A stretch of DNA of 64,000 bases from positions 434,001 through 498,000 of the forward strand of contig JAFDZW010000005.1 of the NCBI GenBank assembly GCA_018266755.1, in the 5' to 3' direction. The first letter of the stretch is position 1. Each line of letters opens with the position of its first letter. Made by a program: the position numbers and the translations under genes. Shown here in pieces: positions 28,076 to 37,126 of the stretch. This DNA is from Bacteroidota bacterium (GTDB taxonomy: Bacteria > Bacteroidota > Ignavibacteria > Palsa-1295). The notes under the pieces are model-generated. The model worked only from the letters and a program-made list of their open reading frames with translations. It was not told where the DNA came from and ran no database searches.

Positions 28076-30208
28076 CTATTCGTTCGTCACCACAACCCGC
28101 TTCGAGGTCACGAACGGGATACCATCGGTGCTCACGCCGCTGATGCGGACGATATAACTGCCGGAAGCGACACGAGCCCCTGCATCGGTCGTTGCATTCC
28201 AGACCCACGTGCCAGTAGTCGCTGACGACGTGAGCTGTTTGCCGAGCATATCGTACACTTCGATCGTTGCAGACGTCGTGCCCGTCACAGTTGCGACCAG
28301 TCTCGATGACATCGGATTCGGCGTCAGGCTGATCGTCACCCCTGAAGGGATCTCCGCACGAACCGAACTCGTCGCTGCTCGTACTCCCTGAAGCTGGAAG
28401 CCGGTGCCGAGGAGATTATGTGTGGAGTTGATGACAAGAGTATCGTAGTGAACATCTTTGTCGTTCGCCGTATAGATCACGGTGACGGTCATATTGTCGC
28501 TCGGGTGTAGAACAAACGGCGTCGTTGCAGGCGTCGTGCTCTGAATTTGGAAGTACGTACCGTTTTTCAGCGTCACTCCGTTGACCGTAACGTCCACCGT
28601 GAGGTTATTAGTGAACGTAAACGTCTTCGTCGGACGATCGCCATGCGACTCGATTGAGATCACACGCGGCTCGTTCGGATAGAGTTCGCGAATGACCGTA
28701 TCGTTCGTGTGCGTATCCGCATCATGAACCGCAAAGCCTACCAGCGTTCCTTTCGCTTCGTGGCAGGTAATGCTGTCGCCGCTAAGCCAAAAGATCACAC
28801 ACCCGCTGTAGACTCCCTTCGGGTCGCCGTTATTCAATGCGAACGGCGTAAACGTATAGTTGAGGTTCGCCGTACCATGCGCAGGTACGGTGATCGGCAG
28901 CGAGGAGGTCAGAGTGAATGCACGAGCATCTTCGCAAGCGACGCTATCGTTGGTGATTGTGATATCGGCGCCGGTCTTGTTAATGAGCTGCAACGCACGA
29001 TTTGCACTGGCCCCGATCACGATCGGATCCTTGTACCCGGCTGTCTGCTCCGTGCGCAAACATGCATCGCCGCTATTGTTACTTCCCTGTGAGGTTGCCC
29101 CAAATCCGACGACCAACTGCTTTGTGGCGCTACCGATCGTGTAGTTCACGGTCAGATTACATTTCGCTGAGCCAGCAGTGCTCGATGCAGTATAGCACAT
29201 CGTGATCGTGATCGACGATCCCGGAGCAAGCGTATCGTTTCCGGAGAAGCTCGGCCTGAGTGAAAATTGCTGTCCGTCGCAACTCGTCCAGCCAGTAATA
29301 ACGATCGACTGAGAAGACGAATGATTCGTGATGACAATATCTTTACAAGCGCTTGCGCCAGCTGCCAGTGCTCCGAAACTATATTCGCCCGGATCTGCGA
29401 CCAGACCGTCGCTCGTCCCACCTCCGCCGTTACCCGAATCCGTCTTCTTATAGGCCGCTGTTACCGCGAGATCGGTATGATGAGTATCATTCTGTCCATC
29501 GTAATGCCATGTGACATCCAGTGAATCGACGACTTCATGACGGGATGAATCCGACGTATAGCACACGGTAAACTGTTTCGTTTCTCCGGAATCGAGCGTC
29601 ACATTATCGGTAAATGACGGGTCGACACTGAATCCACGATCATGCAACATCGACCAACCTGTTAAGACGATCGTCTTCCCGGTCCAGTTGATGAGCGTGA
29701 ACGTATGGCATGAATCCGCTCCCTGAGCAAGCGCTCCGAAGCTCCACTTACCCGGGTCAAAGATCACGACAGCATCGTGACCGCCATTGCCGCCACCGTT
29801 CGATCCTGTTACTTTGCCCACGAGCCCCAATGTCTTTCTACAGTCGCTGCCGACCTTCGAGATGGTGATTGTCCCATGTACCGAGCTCCCTGCTGACGCG
29901 CCGGAGCCGGGATGGAAGACGACGGTAATCTGGACGCTATCGCCCGCCGCAAGTGTATCGATATGCGGAGTGACCGAGAATGCGTCGGTACCACTTAAGG
30001 AGATCTCGAGCGTGATCGTAGTCGAACCGGTGTTCGTCACCCAGAAGGTTCGAGTTTGCTCGGAGCCTGCATTCGCCGAGAACGACCATGCCGAGTCTGC
30101 CGTTGAAAGCGAATACGCACAATCCGCCTTGGACGATTGTGCGGTTACGGTAGCTAAGAGCAGCGCCAACAAACTAAGCACTGCGGATCGAAGTAGAATT
30201 CGTGTCAT
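28076..30208 (-). CDS. Secreted choice-of-anchor/Ig-like repeat protein with T9SS sorting domain
   Basis: A 710-residue exported protein starting at the ATG at 30208 (MTRILLRSAV); the 8 upstream in-frame residues have no support. The signal peptide ends near VTAQ. The body holds four or five Ig-like beta-sandwich repeats of the HYDIN/choice-of-anchor D type, each with the pattern F-G-x-L-x-x-G followed by ...I.L.G-W and L.PG...I.I.Y (SFGALAQGADSCHTF, SFGALAAGASACKDI). The C-terminus is a type A T9SS domain starting TPNPMSS and ending KRVVVTNE. Probable surface or adhesion protein; no catalytic motif seen. Confidence 0.82.
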   Translation of the reverse strand: MTRILLRSAVLSLLALLLATVTAQSSKADCAYSLSTADSAWSFSANAGSEQTRTFWVTNTGSTTITLEISLSGTDAFSVTPHIDTLAAGDSVQITVVFHPGSGASAGSSVHGTITISKVGSDCRKTLGLVGKVTGSNGGGNGGHDAVVIFDPGKWSFGALAQGADSCHTFTLINWTGKTIVLTGWSMLHDRGFSVDPSFTDNVTLDSGETKQFTVCYTSDSSRHEVVDSLDVTWHYDGQNDTHHTDLAVTAAYKKTDSGNGGGGTSDGLVADPGEYSFGALAAGASACKDIVITNHSSSQSIVITGWTSCDGQQFSLRPSFSGNDTLAPGSSITITMCYTASSTAGSAKCNLTVNYTIGSATKQLVVGFGATSQGSNNSGDACLRTEQTAGYKDPIVIGASANRALQLINKTGADITITNDSVACEDARAFTLTSSLPITVPAHGTANLNYTFTPFALNNGDPKGVYSGCVIFWLSGDSITCHEAKGTLVGFAVHDADTHTNDTVIRELYPNEPRVISIESHGDRPTKTFTFTNNLTVDVTVNGVTLKNGTYFQIQSTTPATTPFVLHPSDNMTVTVIYTANDKDVHYDTLVINSTHNLLGTGFQLQGVRAATSSVRAEIPSGVTISLTPNPMSSRLVATVTGTTSATIEVYDMLGKQLTSSATTGTWVWNATTDAGARVASGSYIVRISGVSTDGIPFVTSKRVVVTNE

Positions 30209-30327
30209 GTCGGTTGAGATGAGATGATACAACTCACTGTACGCACTCAGGGTAGCTGCGTGCTTCTGTAAAATGCCATTATTGTCAAAAAGTTACAGTG
30301 CGGAAAAATAAAGTAGGAACCGCATTC

Positions 30328-30344
30328 AAATAATTTATGTATTT
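30328..30344. promoter_or_regulatory. AT-rich dyad upstream of fur, possible autoregulatory operator
   Basis: AAATAATTTATGTATTT has outer arms AAATA/TATTT and a partly symmetric centre, 20 nt before the fur start. It is roughly the size of a Fur/PerR operator but matches the classical consensus only weakly. Confidence 0.3.
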
Positions 30345-30363
30345 AGATTGAGTCTTAATAACG

Positions 30364-30927
30364 ATGACAGACGAACCTGCTCAAAAACTGACTCGGCTCC
30401 CCAAAAAGGAGCCCGCGGCGGAGGTCGTGGCAAATCCGCACGATGTATTCCGAAAGTATCTCAAAGACGGTGATTACCGCATCACCCCGGAACGCTTTGA
30501 AGTGCTCGATGCCGTCTTGAAATGGGACGATCACTTCGATGCCGATAATCTGTTCATCTATTTAAAAAACAGTGGTTCGAAGGTCTCCCGTGCCACCGTA
30601 TATAAGACACTCAATCTTCTGCATGAATGCGGGCTCGTCTCCCGCTATCGGTTTTCACAGGGGCACGCCCAATACGAAAAAACCGTTGGCCGCCCGCACC
30701 ACGATCACCTGATCTGTACTACGTGCGGCAAGATCATCGAGTTTGACAATCAGCGCGTCGTGCAGATGCAGAACGACATCTGTATTGCGTATGGCTTTAA
30801 GCCGCTCTACCACTCCTTCCAGATTTTCAGTCAATGCCTCGATGGCGCGGCTGATATCCAGGACTGCGAGTATGCGCGGCAGTTCAAGTCCGCCCTGATG
30901 AATCCGGAGAAGCGTCACAAACATTGA
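30364..30927 (+). CDS. Fur-family metal-responsive transcription repressor
   Basis: A 187-residue Fur-family protein with an N-terminal extension of about 30 residues. The winged-helix domain (YRITPERFEVLDAV, VSRATVYKTLNLLHECGLV) is followed by the metal-binding segment HHDHLICTTCGK (His112, His113, His115, Cys118, Cys121). The second structural zinc pair normally reads CxxC or CxxxxC; here the cysteines are at 158 and 168, nine residues apart, which is unusual. Position directly before an FTR1 iron permease supports an iron regulator; PerR- or Zur-like roles remain possible. Confidence 0.88.
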   Translation: MTDEPAQKLTRLPKKEPAAEVVANPHDVFRKYLKDGDYRITPERFEVLDAVLKWDDHFDADNLFIYLKNSGSKVSRATVYKTLNLLHECGLVSRYRFSQGHAQYEKTVGRPHHDHLICTTCGKIIEFDNQRVVQMQNDICIAYGFKPLYHSFQIFSQCLDGAADIQDCEYARQFKSALMNPEKRHKH

Positions 30928-30944
30928 TCGAAGGAATAGCAGCA

Positions 30945-31742
30945 ATGTACGGCAAATTATTCAACCAGTTCATCATCAGTTTCCGCGAGTCGATCGAGGC
31001 ATCACTCGTTGTTATGGCCGTCATGGTGGCCCTGAAAAAGCGCGGAGACGAACGTATCCGCAAAGCGGCTCTGTGGGGGATCATTACCGCAGTCGCGACA
31101 TGCGCTGTCGGTGGGTACATGCTCGGGACGATCGCTCTTGTCAATAACCATGGTGTAGAACTTGCACTCTATATCTCTGCCGCCGTCGCCGTCACGACCA
31201 TGGTCATCTGGATGATGCGCTCCGGCAAGAAGATTCGTCAGCAGATCGACGATCGCATCAATTCGACGATTAGCAAAAGCGGCTTCCTCCCGATGCTCGG
31301 TATTTTCCTCTTCGTGTTCTTTATGATCACACGCGAAGGGTTCGAGATGGTGCTGCTGTTGCTCGCATTCGGAGCTGGGGTCGGTGGCGGCTATTACGTC
31401 AGCGCCATGCTCGCAGGCATCAGCCTCGCTGTGATCCTCTCCTATTCAATCTCGAAGGGACTGATCAAGGTCAATATTGGAAAGTTTTTGCAGCAATCGG
31501 CGTATGTGCTGATGATCCTCGTTGTCCAGCTTGTCTTCGACTGTCTGCACGAAGCATACGAGGGTAATTTCCTAGCGCAACCCTCCAATCAAACGTATGC
31601 GAATTTCGTCGACTACGTTCACGACCAGGTGCCGGTGTTTTCCTACGCGGCACTCGGGTTATTCGCGATTATTGTGATCTATCATCTGGTCACAAATCTC
31701 GGCGCACGACGTGCGGCGAAGTCCGAGCCGGCTCGCGCCTGA
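30945..31742 (+). CDS. FTR1-family iron permease
   Basis: A 265-residue inner-membrane protein with seven hydrophobic segments and both iron-binding REXXE motifs: RESIE (residues 14-18) in the first helix and REGFE in a later helix. The start at 30945 is chosen for GAAGGA nine nt upstream; a TTG at 30924 overlapping the fur end is less likely. Its close position behind fur (17 bp) suggests cotranscription and iron control. No multicopper oxidase, EfeO or EfeB partner is seen nearby. Confidence 0.9.
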   Translation: MYGKLFNQFIISFRESIEASLVVMAVMVALKKRGDERIRKAALWGIITAVATCAVGGYMLGTIALVNNHGVELALYISAAVAVTTMVIWMMRSGKKIRQQIDDRINSTISKSGFLPMLGIFLFVFFMITREGFEMVLLLLAFGAGVGGGYYVSAMLAGISLAVILSYSISKGLIKVNIGKFLQQSAYVLMILVVQLVFDCLHEAYEGNFLAQPSNQTYANFVDYVHDQVPVFSYAALGLFAIIVIYHLVTNLGARRAAKSEPARA

Positions 31743-31812
31743 GAGAAACTCCACTCTGCCTAAACTTAGTATCCCGTAGAGGGTGTTTAGTGCTCTCACA
31801 TTCTTTACGTGT

Positions 31813-32985
31813 ATGAACGACCGTATGCACCGTATCATATTTGCTACTACCACTGTCATTCTCACAACAACAGCGGTATTCGCTCAACCCCAAAAGAGTC
31901 CGTACGAGATCAAGGACCCAAAGATCAGCATCGTGACCTACCGGCCCGAACACGATAACTCTGGGATCGATATGGCAAAGCAATTTCAGGGCGCGAAGCC
32001 GCTGCCAACCTCGCAATATCTCAAGGAAGAGAAGCACCTTCGCAATATCCGGCAACTGAGCTTCGAAGGTGAAAATGCAGAGGCGTACCTCAGCCCGGAC
32101 GACAGCCACCTCTGTTTTCAGGCGCGAGGACGAGGTGAAGGTCATTGCGATCAGATCTTCACGATGACGCTCGATGGAAAGAATGTAAAACACATCTCGA
32201 CGGGGACGGGACGTACAACGTGTTCGTACTACATGCCCGACCAAGCGCATATTCTTTACGCATCGACGTTTAATAGTGACGATGCCTGCCCGCCGGAACC
32301 AGATCACTCGCTCGGGTACGTATGGCCGCTCTATCGTTCATACGATCTCTATATTGCCGACACTAACGGGGTGACGATTGGCCGTCTGACCGCCGATACT
32401 ACCTTCTATGACGCCGAAGCTACCATCTCTCCGGTCGGAGACCGAATTGTATTCACCAGCACACGTGACGGAGATATCGACCTCTACTCGATGAAACTTG
32501 ATGGGACCGGCATCAAACGCCTGACAACAGAACTTGGCTACGATGGTGGCGCATTCTACTCGCTCGACGGAAAACAGATCTGCTTCCGTGCTGCACGCCC
32601 TACGGGCAAAGACGCCGATGAATACAAGGCCTTACTTGCGAAGGGACTTGTCAAACCCGGCGACCTGGAAATTATGGTCATGAACGCCGATGGCACCGGC
32701 AAGAAACAACTCACACACAATGGCAAAGCCAACTTTTGTCCGTTCTTCTACCCGGACGGCAAACGTGTAATCTTTTCATCGAATATGGACGATCCGCAAG
32801 GACGCGAGTTCGACCTTTATGCCGTCAATACCGACGGTACCGGGCTCGAACGGATTACGTATGCAAAGGGCTTCGACGGTTTCGCGATGTTCACCCGTGA
32901 TGGTAAACATTTGGTGTGGTGTTCGAATCGAAATGGCTCACACCCCGGCAATACCAATATTTTCGTTGCCGACTGGGTCAACTAA
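31813..32985 (+). CDS. Secreted PD40/TolB-like beta-propeller protein
   Basis: A 390-residue exported protein. The signal peptide (MNDRMHRIIFATTTVIL... ending VFAQ) may start at 31813 or at the second Met, 31825. The body consists of WD40-like PD40 repeats with the pattern D-G-x-x-I-x-F-x-S-x-R-x-G-x-x-x-L-Y-x-x-x-x-D-G (SPVGDRIVFTSTRDGDIDLY, YPDGKRVIFSSN, TRDGKHLVWCSNRNGS). No protease domain is attached, so it is likely a periplasmic or surface binding propeller. It converges with the next gene with only 6 bp between stops. Confidence 0.82.
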   Translation: MNDRMHRIIFATTTVILTTTAVFAQPQKSPYEIKDPKISIVTYRPEHDNSGIDMAKQFQGAKPLPTSQYLKEEKHLRNIRQLSFEGENAEAYLSPDDSHLCFQARGRGEGHCDQIFTMTLDGKNVKHISTGTGRTTCSYYMPDQAHILYASTFNSDDACPPEPDHSLGYVWPLYRSYDLYIADTNGVTIGRLTADTTFYDAEATISPVGDRIVFTSTRDGDIDLYSMKLDGTGIKRLTTELGYDGGAFYSLDGKQICFRAARPTGKDADEYKALLAKGLVKPGDLEIMVMNADGTGKKQLTHNGKANFCPFFYPDGKRVIFSSNMDDPQGREFDLYAVNTDGTGLERITYAKGFDGFAMFTRDGKHLVWCSNRNGSHPGNTNIFVADWVN

Positions 32986-32991
32986 CAACCA

Positions 32992-35715
32992 CTACTGTAC
33001 TGAGAGGATATCGACGCTACCCGGTGTGAGCTTATAGACACCGGGTGCTCTGCGGGCAAGTGCGGTAATACGGAGGTCGTGCAGTTTCAGTTGTACGAGC
33101 AGATCTCCCTCACCTCCATGAATCTCAAGTGTCCCGTCTTTACTGAGACCAGACGTTAACCATGCAGTAAAGCTCTCTCGGTCTGACGGCGGTACGGAAA
33201 TGATCAGATGCGGAATCTCCGGCACAATCACGGTATTCCCACCTGTCACTTGTGTGATCTTCTGTTTGAGCGTGAATGATTCTATTTTATTCACCCGCTT
33301 ACTCGCTTCATCGAGACCGGAAATATCCAGCTTGAAATTCGCAGGAGACCACTTCTTGGCCGCCGACGAATGATCTCCCGGATGAGCAACCTCAGTACCC
33401 GCCTGACTAGAACGAACGATTTCCGGCGAAAAAAGAACTGACAAATACGCCGGATCTTTCGAACCAGCGTCGAGCGCCGGAAATCCAACCTCCGTGATCA
33501 ATGCATTTGTAAACTCTCTGGTCGAACGTGCTTTTGTATTGAAATCTGCGGCAACGATAGCACCATCCTTACGCTGATGAGACTTCGAAAAGGAAGCCTG
33601 GATCCACTCGTAGATCGGTGACCCTTGTACCGAAAGCCGCGCAGAAATATCTTCATACTTTACCGGTCCCAGATGCTTCCGCACGAGCGACGCAGGTGCA
33701 GCATCGTTGTTGAACCCCGGGCTTGCTACCGTAAAATCGAGCATCCCTGAACGTATTTTCGAACGCAGCGCCGACGAACCCGGCGCAACCCCCTGGCTGC
33801 CACCGGTACCGCCGGCAAGCAGATCGGCTCCCTGAAAATTTTGGCTTGCGGCTTCATCGTTCAGCAACACGTCACCGATAAGAATCAACGTCGCCGAAGT
33901 GCCGCCAACCGTGATTGGTTCTGTGAGTGCCATGTGACCGGTGATCGGTGCATTTGCGGACGAAGACCGAGTGAACTGCAGCTGACCAGAATACCGCTCG
34001 AGCGGGATTGTGAGATCCAGTGAACCTCCTTGCGCTCCTACGCCTGAGACAATCAAATGGTCTGTTGTGCCACAGAGTGCACGTTCGATCTCGAGCAGAG
34101 CACTATCATTCAAAAGCCGTGTATCCAGCGAGATATGGACCAATGGGACGCCTGCGTTTGCATTGGTAGTACCACCAAATTGCGACGGGTCGATCGATAG
34201 TTCACGCGATGACGTAGTGGCAATCGAGTGCCAGAGATCATTCTCTGCCGACGCGAAACGGCTGTCACGTAACAGCGGCGACGGTGGGGCATTGAGCTGA
34301 TGAAAAACTGTACGATCAAATGGACTCGAGTGCGCATTGACGACAAACCCTTCGAGCGCGCCACCGTGAATTGGTTGATCGGGCGGCAGAAGTATAATGT
34401 CGTTCGTCGCATTGTCGGACGGTACCTGTGGCGTCGAGAAGGTCAGGTTCAACTCCTCCCCATCCGACCCATGGGCCACGGCGGGTAGTATACGCGGTGC
34501 AAAATTTCCACCGCCTTCGGTAGCCGACGCCTCTGTCGCACCGTTGCCCGAAAGCCAATCGCGCAGGACATTTGCTCCATCGCCAGGAATCACCGCACCT
34601 GCCCGCGGATAGAAGAGCAACGACGAATTCGCAAGACTCAGATACAACGGACTCGTACCTTGTGTGGACGACACGAATCCGATCATCCCTTGATCGCCGC
34701 CTGCACCACCCGTGCCGCCAGAACCACCACCAACCAGTCCGGTATTTGTACGTCCCGTTGTACCATTGCTGTCAGCACCAGTCGCTGCCCCGACGCCGGT
34801 GCTGCTGTCTGAACTGCCGCCGTGGAGCGTATCGCAATTCCACGACACGGTAAACAAATACGGCTGAGCCCACCCGTCGTTGCTGAGCACAAACGCGTTG
34901 CCTGCCTCATCCAATGCTCGAACACTCCAGATATATCGTTTTCCGACTTCCGGAAAAAAATATTGGGCGGGCCAAAGAATTGATGTCTGCATGAGCAGAT
35001 CGCTTTCGACGAGTGCACGATTTCCTCTGATCGCAGCAATGGGTTCTTGTCCCGGATATACCTCGAATATTGCGAAATGGTATCGAACAGTCTGTGTCGG
35101 AGACGGCGAGATGGGCGTCCACTGAAAGAATGGCATCGGAGAGCCATCCCGTGTGAAGATGACATTGTTCGCCCCTGCTCTGCAGAGCACTGAACCATCC
35201 TCCGGAAGCATCAACTGCGGCGGCGAGTAGGCAAAGATTTGTGTGCAACCGGCCTGATCGGGGCTCGAGGCGATCGGCGCACCAGTTGCCGCATCCAGCA
35301 CCGTAACTTTCAAGCATAACAGTCCTTCCGGTACCCTACCGGATCGTTGGGAATTGGCATCGATGGCATTCTCATAATGCATTGCATTCATCGGGACCAA
35401 GTCCTCGCCGTTGAAAATTGTCAACCCCGTAGGATTCGATGTAGAAGGTCCGTTCAGAGTGATCGGCGGAAGCTTTGCGGGATCGGAGTTTGCGACGTGC
35501 TGACCATTGAGCGTGAAATCGGTGCGAATTTTTACCAGTCGTGTCGGTCCGGCATTACGCACCATGACCGTAGCCGTTGAGGCTCTGCTTTGCCAGTCGG
35601 AGAGAAACTGTGACGGTCGGGTTATGATTGGGGCATCGACCTGCACCTGTGCGAACGCAAAACGCGCCGAACAAAGCAGAACAATGACAAAGAGATGATG
35701 TAGCGCCCGTCTCAT
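32992..35715 (-). CDS. Large secreted protein of unknown function
   Basis: I do not recognise this 907-residue protein. It starts at 35715 (MRRALHHLFVIVLLC) with a signal peptide ending near FAQ. Visible parts: an N-terminal segment with beta-sandwich patterns (ATVMVRNAG...LVKIRTDFTLNGQ; VPEGLLCLKVTVLDAATG), somewhat like the TANFOR-type proteins of Bacteroidota; a fibronectin-like unit (QWTPISPSPTQTVRYHFAIF, YIWSVRALDEAGN); a long Gly/Ser/Thr-rich linker near residues 300-360; and a C-terminal half full of beta strands. There is no T9SS domain. TANFOR assignment is weak. Confidence 0.6.
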   Translation of the reverse strand: MRRALHHLFVIVLLCSARFAFAQVQVDAPIITRPSQFLSDWQSRASTATVMVRNAGPTRLVKIRTDFTLNGQHVANSDPAKLPPITLNGPSTSNPTGLTIFNGEDLVPMNAMHYENAIDANSQRSGRVPEGLLCLKVTVLDAATGAPIASSPDQAGCTQIFAYSPPQLMLPEDGSVLCRAGANNVIFTRDGSPMPFFQWTPISPSPTQTVRYHFAIFEVYPGQEPIAAIRGNRALVESDLLMQTSILWPAQYFFPEVGKRYIWSVRALDEAGNAFVLSNDGWAQPYLFTVSWNCDTLHGGSSDSSTGVGAATGADSNGTTGRTNTGLVGGGSGGTGGAGGDQGMIGFVSSTQGTSPLYLSLANSSLLFYPRAGAVIPGDGANVLRDWLSGNGATEASATEGGGNFAPRILPAVAHGSDGEELNLTFSTPQVPSDNATNDIILLPPDQPIHGGALEGFVVNAHSSPFDRTVFHQLNAPPSPLLRDSRFASAENDLWHSIATTSSRELSIDPSQFGGTTNANAGVPLVHISLDTRLLNDSALLEIERALCGTTDHLIVSGVGAQGGSLDLTIPLERYSGQLQFTRSSSANAPITGHMALTEPITVGGTSATLILIGDVLLNDEAASQNFQGADLLAGGTGGSQGVAPGSSALRSKIRSGMLDFTVASPGFNNDAAPASLVRKHLGPVKYEDISARLSVQGSPIYEWIQASFSKSHQRKDGAIVAADFNTKARSTREFTNALITEVGFPALDAGSKDPAYLSVLFSPEIVRSSQAGTEVAHPGDHSSAAKKWSPANFKLDISGLDEASKRVNKIESFTLKQKITQVTGGNTVIVPEIPHLIISVPPSDRESFTAWLTSGLSKDGTLEIHGGEGDLLVQLKLHDLRITALARRAPGVYKLTPGSVDILSVQ

Positions 35716-35853
35716 TCCATGTAAAAATACAACAAATTCGCCCCCTGCCACATAGACGCCAAAATCAACCACTGTGTGACAGTTTCAACCAAATATTTAC
35801 GAGTTTTATCACTACCGAATCATAGGAAACCCTAACAGTGTTTAGTACAAACG

Positions 35854-36486
35854 ATGGACCAACGATCCACTTTCCGAACTACTATACCAACACTGCTTAG
35901 GATCCTGGGCAAGAGAGTGTTGCTCGTGACGACACTCGTACTCTTGAATTCGGCTGTAATGGCTCAAGAACGAGAGGTTAAACATCCCCCACAAGCTGGA
36001 ACGGGACTGCCCGGGCTGGTACGTCCCCTCTCGCTCGCACTCGCACACTACATCATTCCGCTGCATCCGGGGTGGAGGGTCTCAGAAACGCTGGATACAA
36101 TACGGGGACTTACCAGGCTGGTCTGCACTCTCCCGCCCGACTCGCTGGATCTACAATTGCAGTGCATTTCACGACCTGTCAATGGTGCAGAGATGACCAG
36201 CCACGAGTGGGACAACTTAAAGGATCAACTTCGCAGCGAATACGGTGACCGCAAGATCGGCACAATGGTACTCTTGGATACGACCATGATCGGGCATCCG
36301 ACGAGTGAAGGGATTGTGGGCAGACTCGAACTGTTGGCTCGCATGCCGGATCATCTTGAATTTGCAGCCGCAGTCGTCACCACACGCGAGATTCTGCTGC
36401 TGACAGCTCCCATCCCAAATGAAGAGATAACCTCGAAGGTACCATTCTATCGTTCGATCGTCGCAGAGATCAGGGTGCAGAAGTAA
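35854..36486 (+). CDS. Exported hypothetical protein
   Basis: A 210-residue protein with a long basic N-terminus and a hydrophobic segment at about 18-37 ending VMAQ, so probably exported. The remainder is a compact alpha/beta domain without a motif I know (SRPVNGAEMTSHEWDNLKDQ, FYRSIVAEIRVQK). It is followed by a repeat-like region and a terminator, so it is likely monocistronic. Function unknown. Confidence 0.6.
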   Translation: MDQRSTFRTTIPTLLRILGKRVLLVTTLVLLNSAVMAQEREVKHPPQAGTGLPGLVRPLSLALAHYIIPLHPGWRVSETLDTIRGLTRLVCTLPPDSLDLQLQCISRPVNGAEMTSHEWDNLKDQLRSEYGDRKIGTMVLLDTTMIGHPTSEGIVGRLELLARMPDHLEFAAAVVTTREILLLTAPIPNEEITSKVPFYRSIVAEIRVQK

Positions 36487-36501
36487 TTTAAATCCACAAC
36501 A

Positions 36502-36601
36502 CGGTTTGAGGCGTAATGGCTTGTAGGTAACAACCTTTTATGCCGGTGAACTTGTTGTGGGAATGTCACCGGTTTGAGGTTGTAACCCATTGTGGGTAAA
36601 T
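36502..36601. repeat. Pair of degenerate direct repeats with an internal hairpin
   Basis: CGGTTTGAGG at 36502 and again at 36570 (68-bp period), each followed by a TGTxGGTAA block and then ATGCCGG. Between them CCGGTGA/TCACCGG (36543-36549 and 36666 region equivalents at 36566-36572) can pair around a 16-nt loop. Looks like a decayed repeat element or structured RNA; no protein is encoded. Confidence 0.5.
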
Positions 36602-36633
36602 GCCGGAGCCTCAAGCTCCGGCTATTTTTTTTT
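36602..36633 (+). terminator. Intrinsic terminator
   Basis: Stem GCCGGAGC/GCTCCGGC with a 5-nt loop, followed by TATTTTTTTTT. A textbook plus-strand terminator, about 115 nt after the stop at 36486 and 20 nt before the next gene. Confidence 0.88.
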
Positions 36634-36653
36634 AAGTTCAGTTCTGAAAACTG

Positions 36654-37121
36654 ATGCGCATTGTACTTGTACTCACACTCGTATCGACTCTCACCTGCAC
36701 GCTTGCAGCCCAGCAGCGTCCGAATGTCGATACACTTACCCTTGGAGGTGTAAAGACATCGATCCCGCTGAATTCGGCCCCACAATTGGCTCACTTCGAT
36801 ACGATCTTTTGGAGTGCGGACATGGGAGCAGGGATGTTGCGCCATCCGGACAACGCGTTCGGTCACACCGGCGAGTACCGCGTTGCCATTCAGGACGGCA
36901 AAGTACAACAGATCACGTTCGCGATCGGCGCGCACAACAAAGCCGAAGCGAAGAAATTCTATGACGAGGTATATGCGCGACTGACGGCCGCGTATGGACA
37001 ACCCGATGGCAGCAGTGCGACGGAGTTTCGCTGGGAAGGCGTCGAACAATTTTTTGCGACTCGCTTGTCAGACGATGGCAATGCAGTGAGCATTGTCCTC
37101 TCCAAGTTCGAAGGCCGGTAA
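36654..37121 (+). CDS. Exported hypothetical protein upstream of lolC/E
   Basis: A 155-residue protein with a signal peptide (first 19 residues, ending LAAQ). The rest is a single small domain with alternating strands and helices; EAKKFYDEVYARLTAAYGQP resembles segments seen in small periplasmic proteins of unknown function. It lies 5 bp before the LolC/E permease and probably shares its transcript, starting just after a terminator, so a link with lipoprotein sorting is possible but unproven. Confidence 0.65.
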   Translation: MRIVLVLTLVSTLTCTLAAQQRPNVDTLTLGGVKTSIPLNSAPQLAHFDTIFWSADMGAGMLRHPDNAFGHTGEYRVAIQDGKVQQITFAIGAHNKAEAKKFYDEVYARLTAAYGQPDGSSATEFRWEGVEQFFATRLSDDGNAVSIVLSKFEGR

Positions 37122-37126
37122 TTCGA

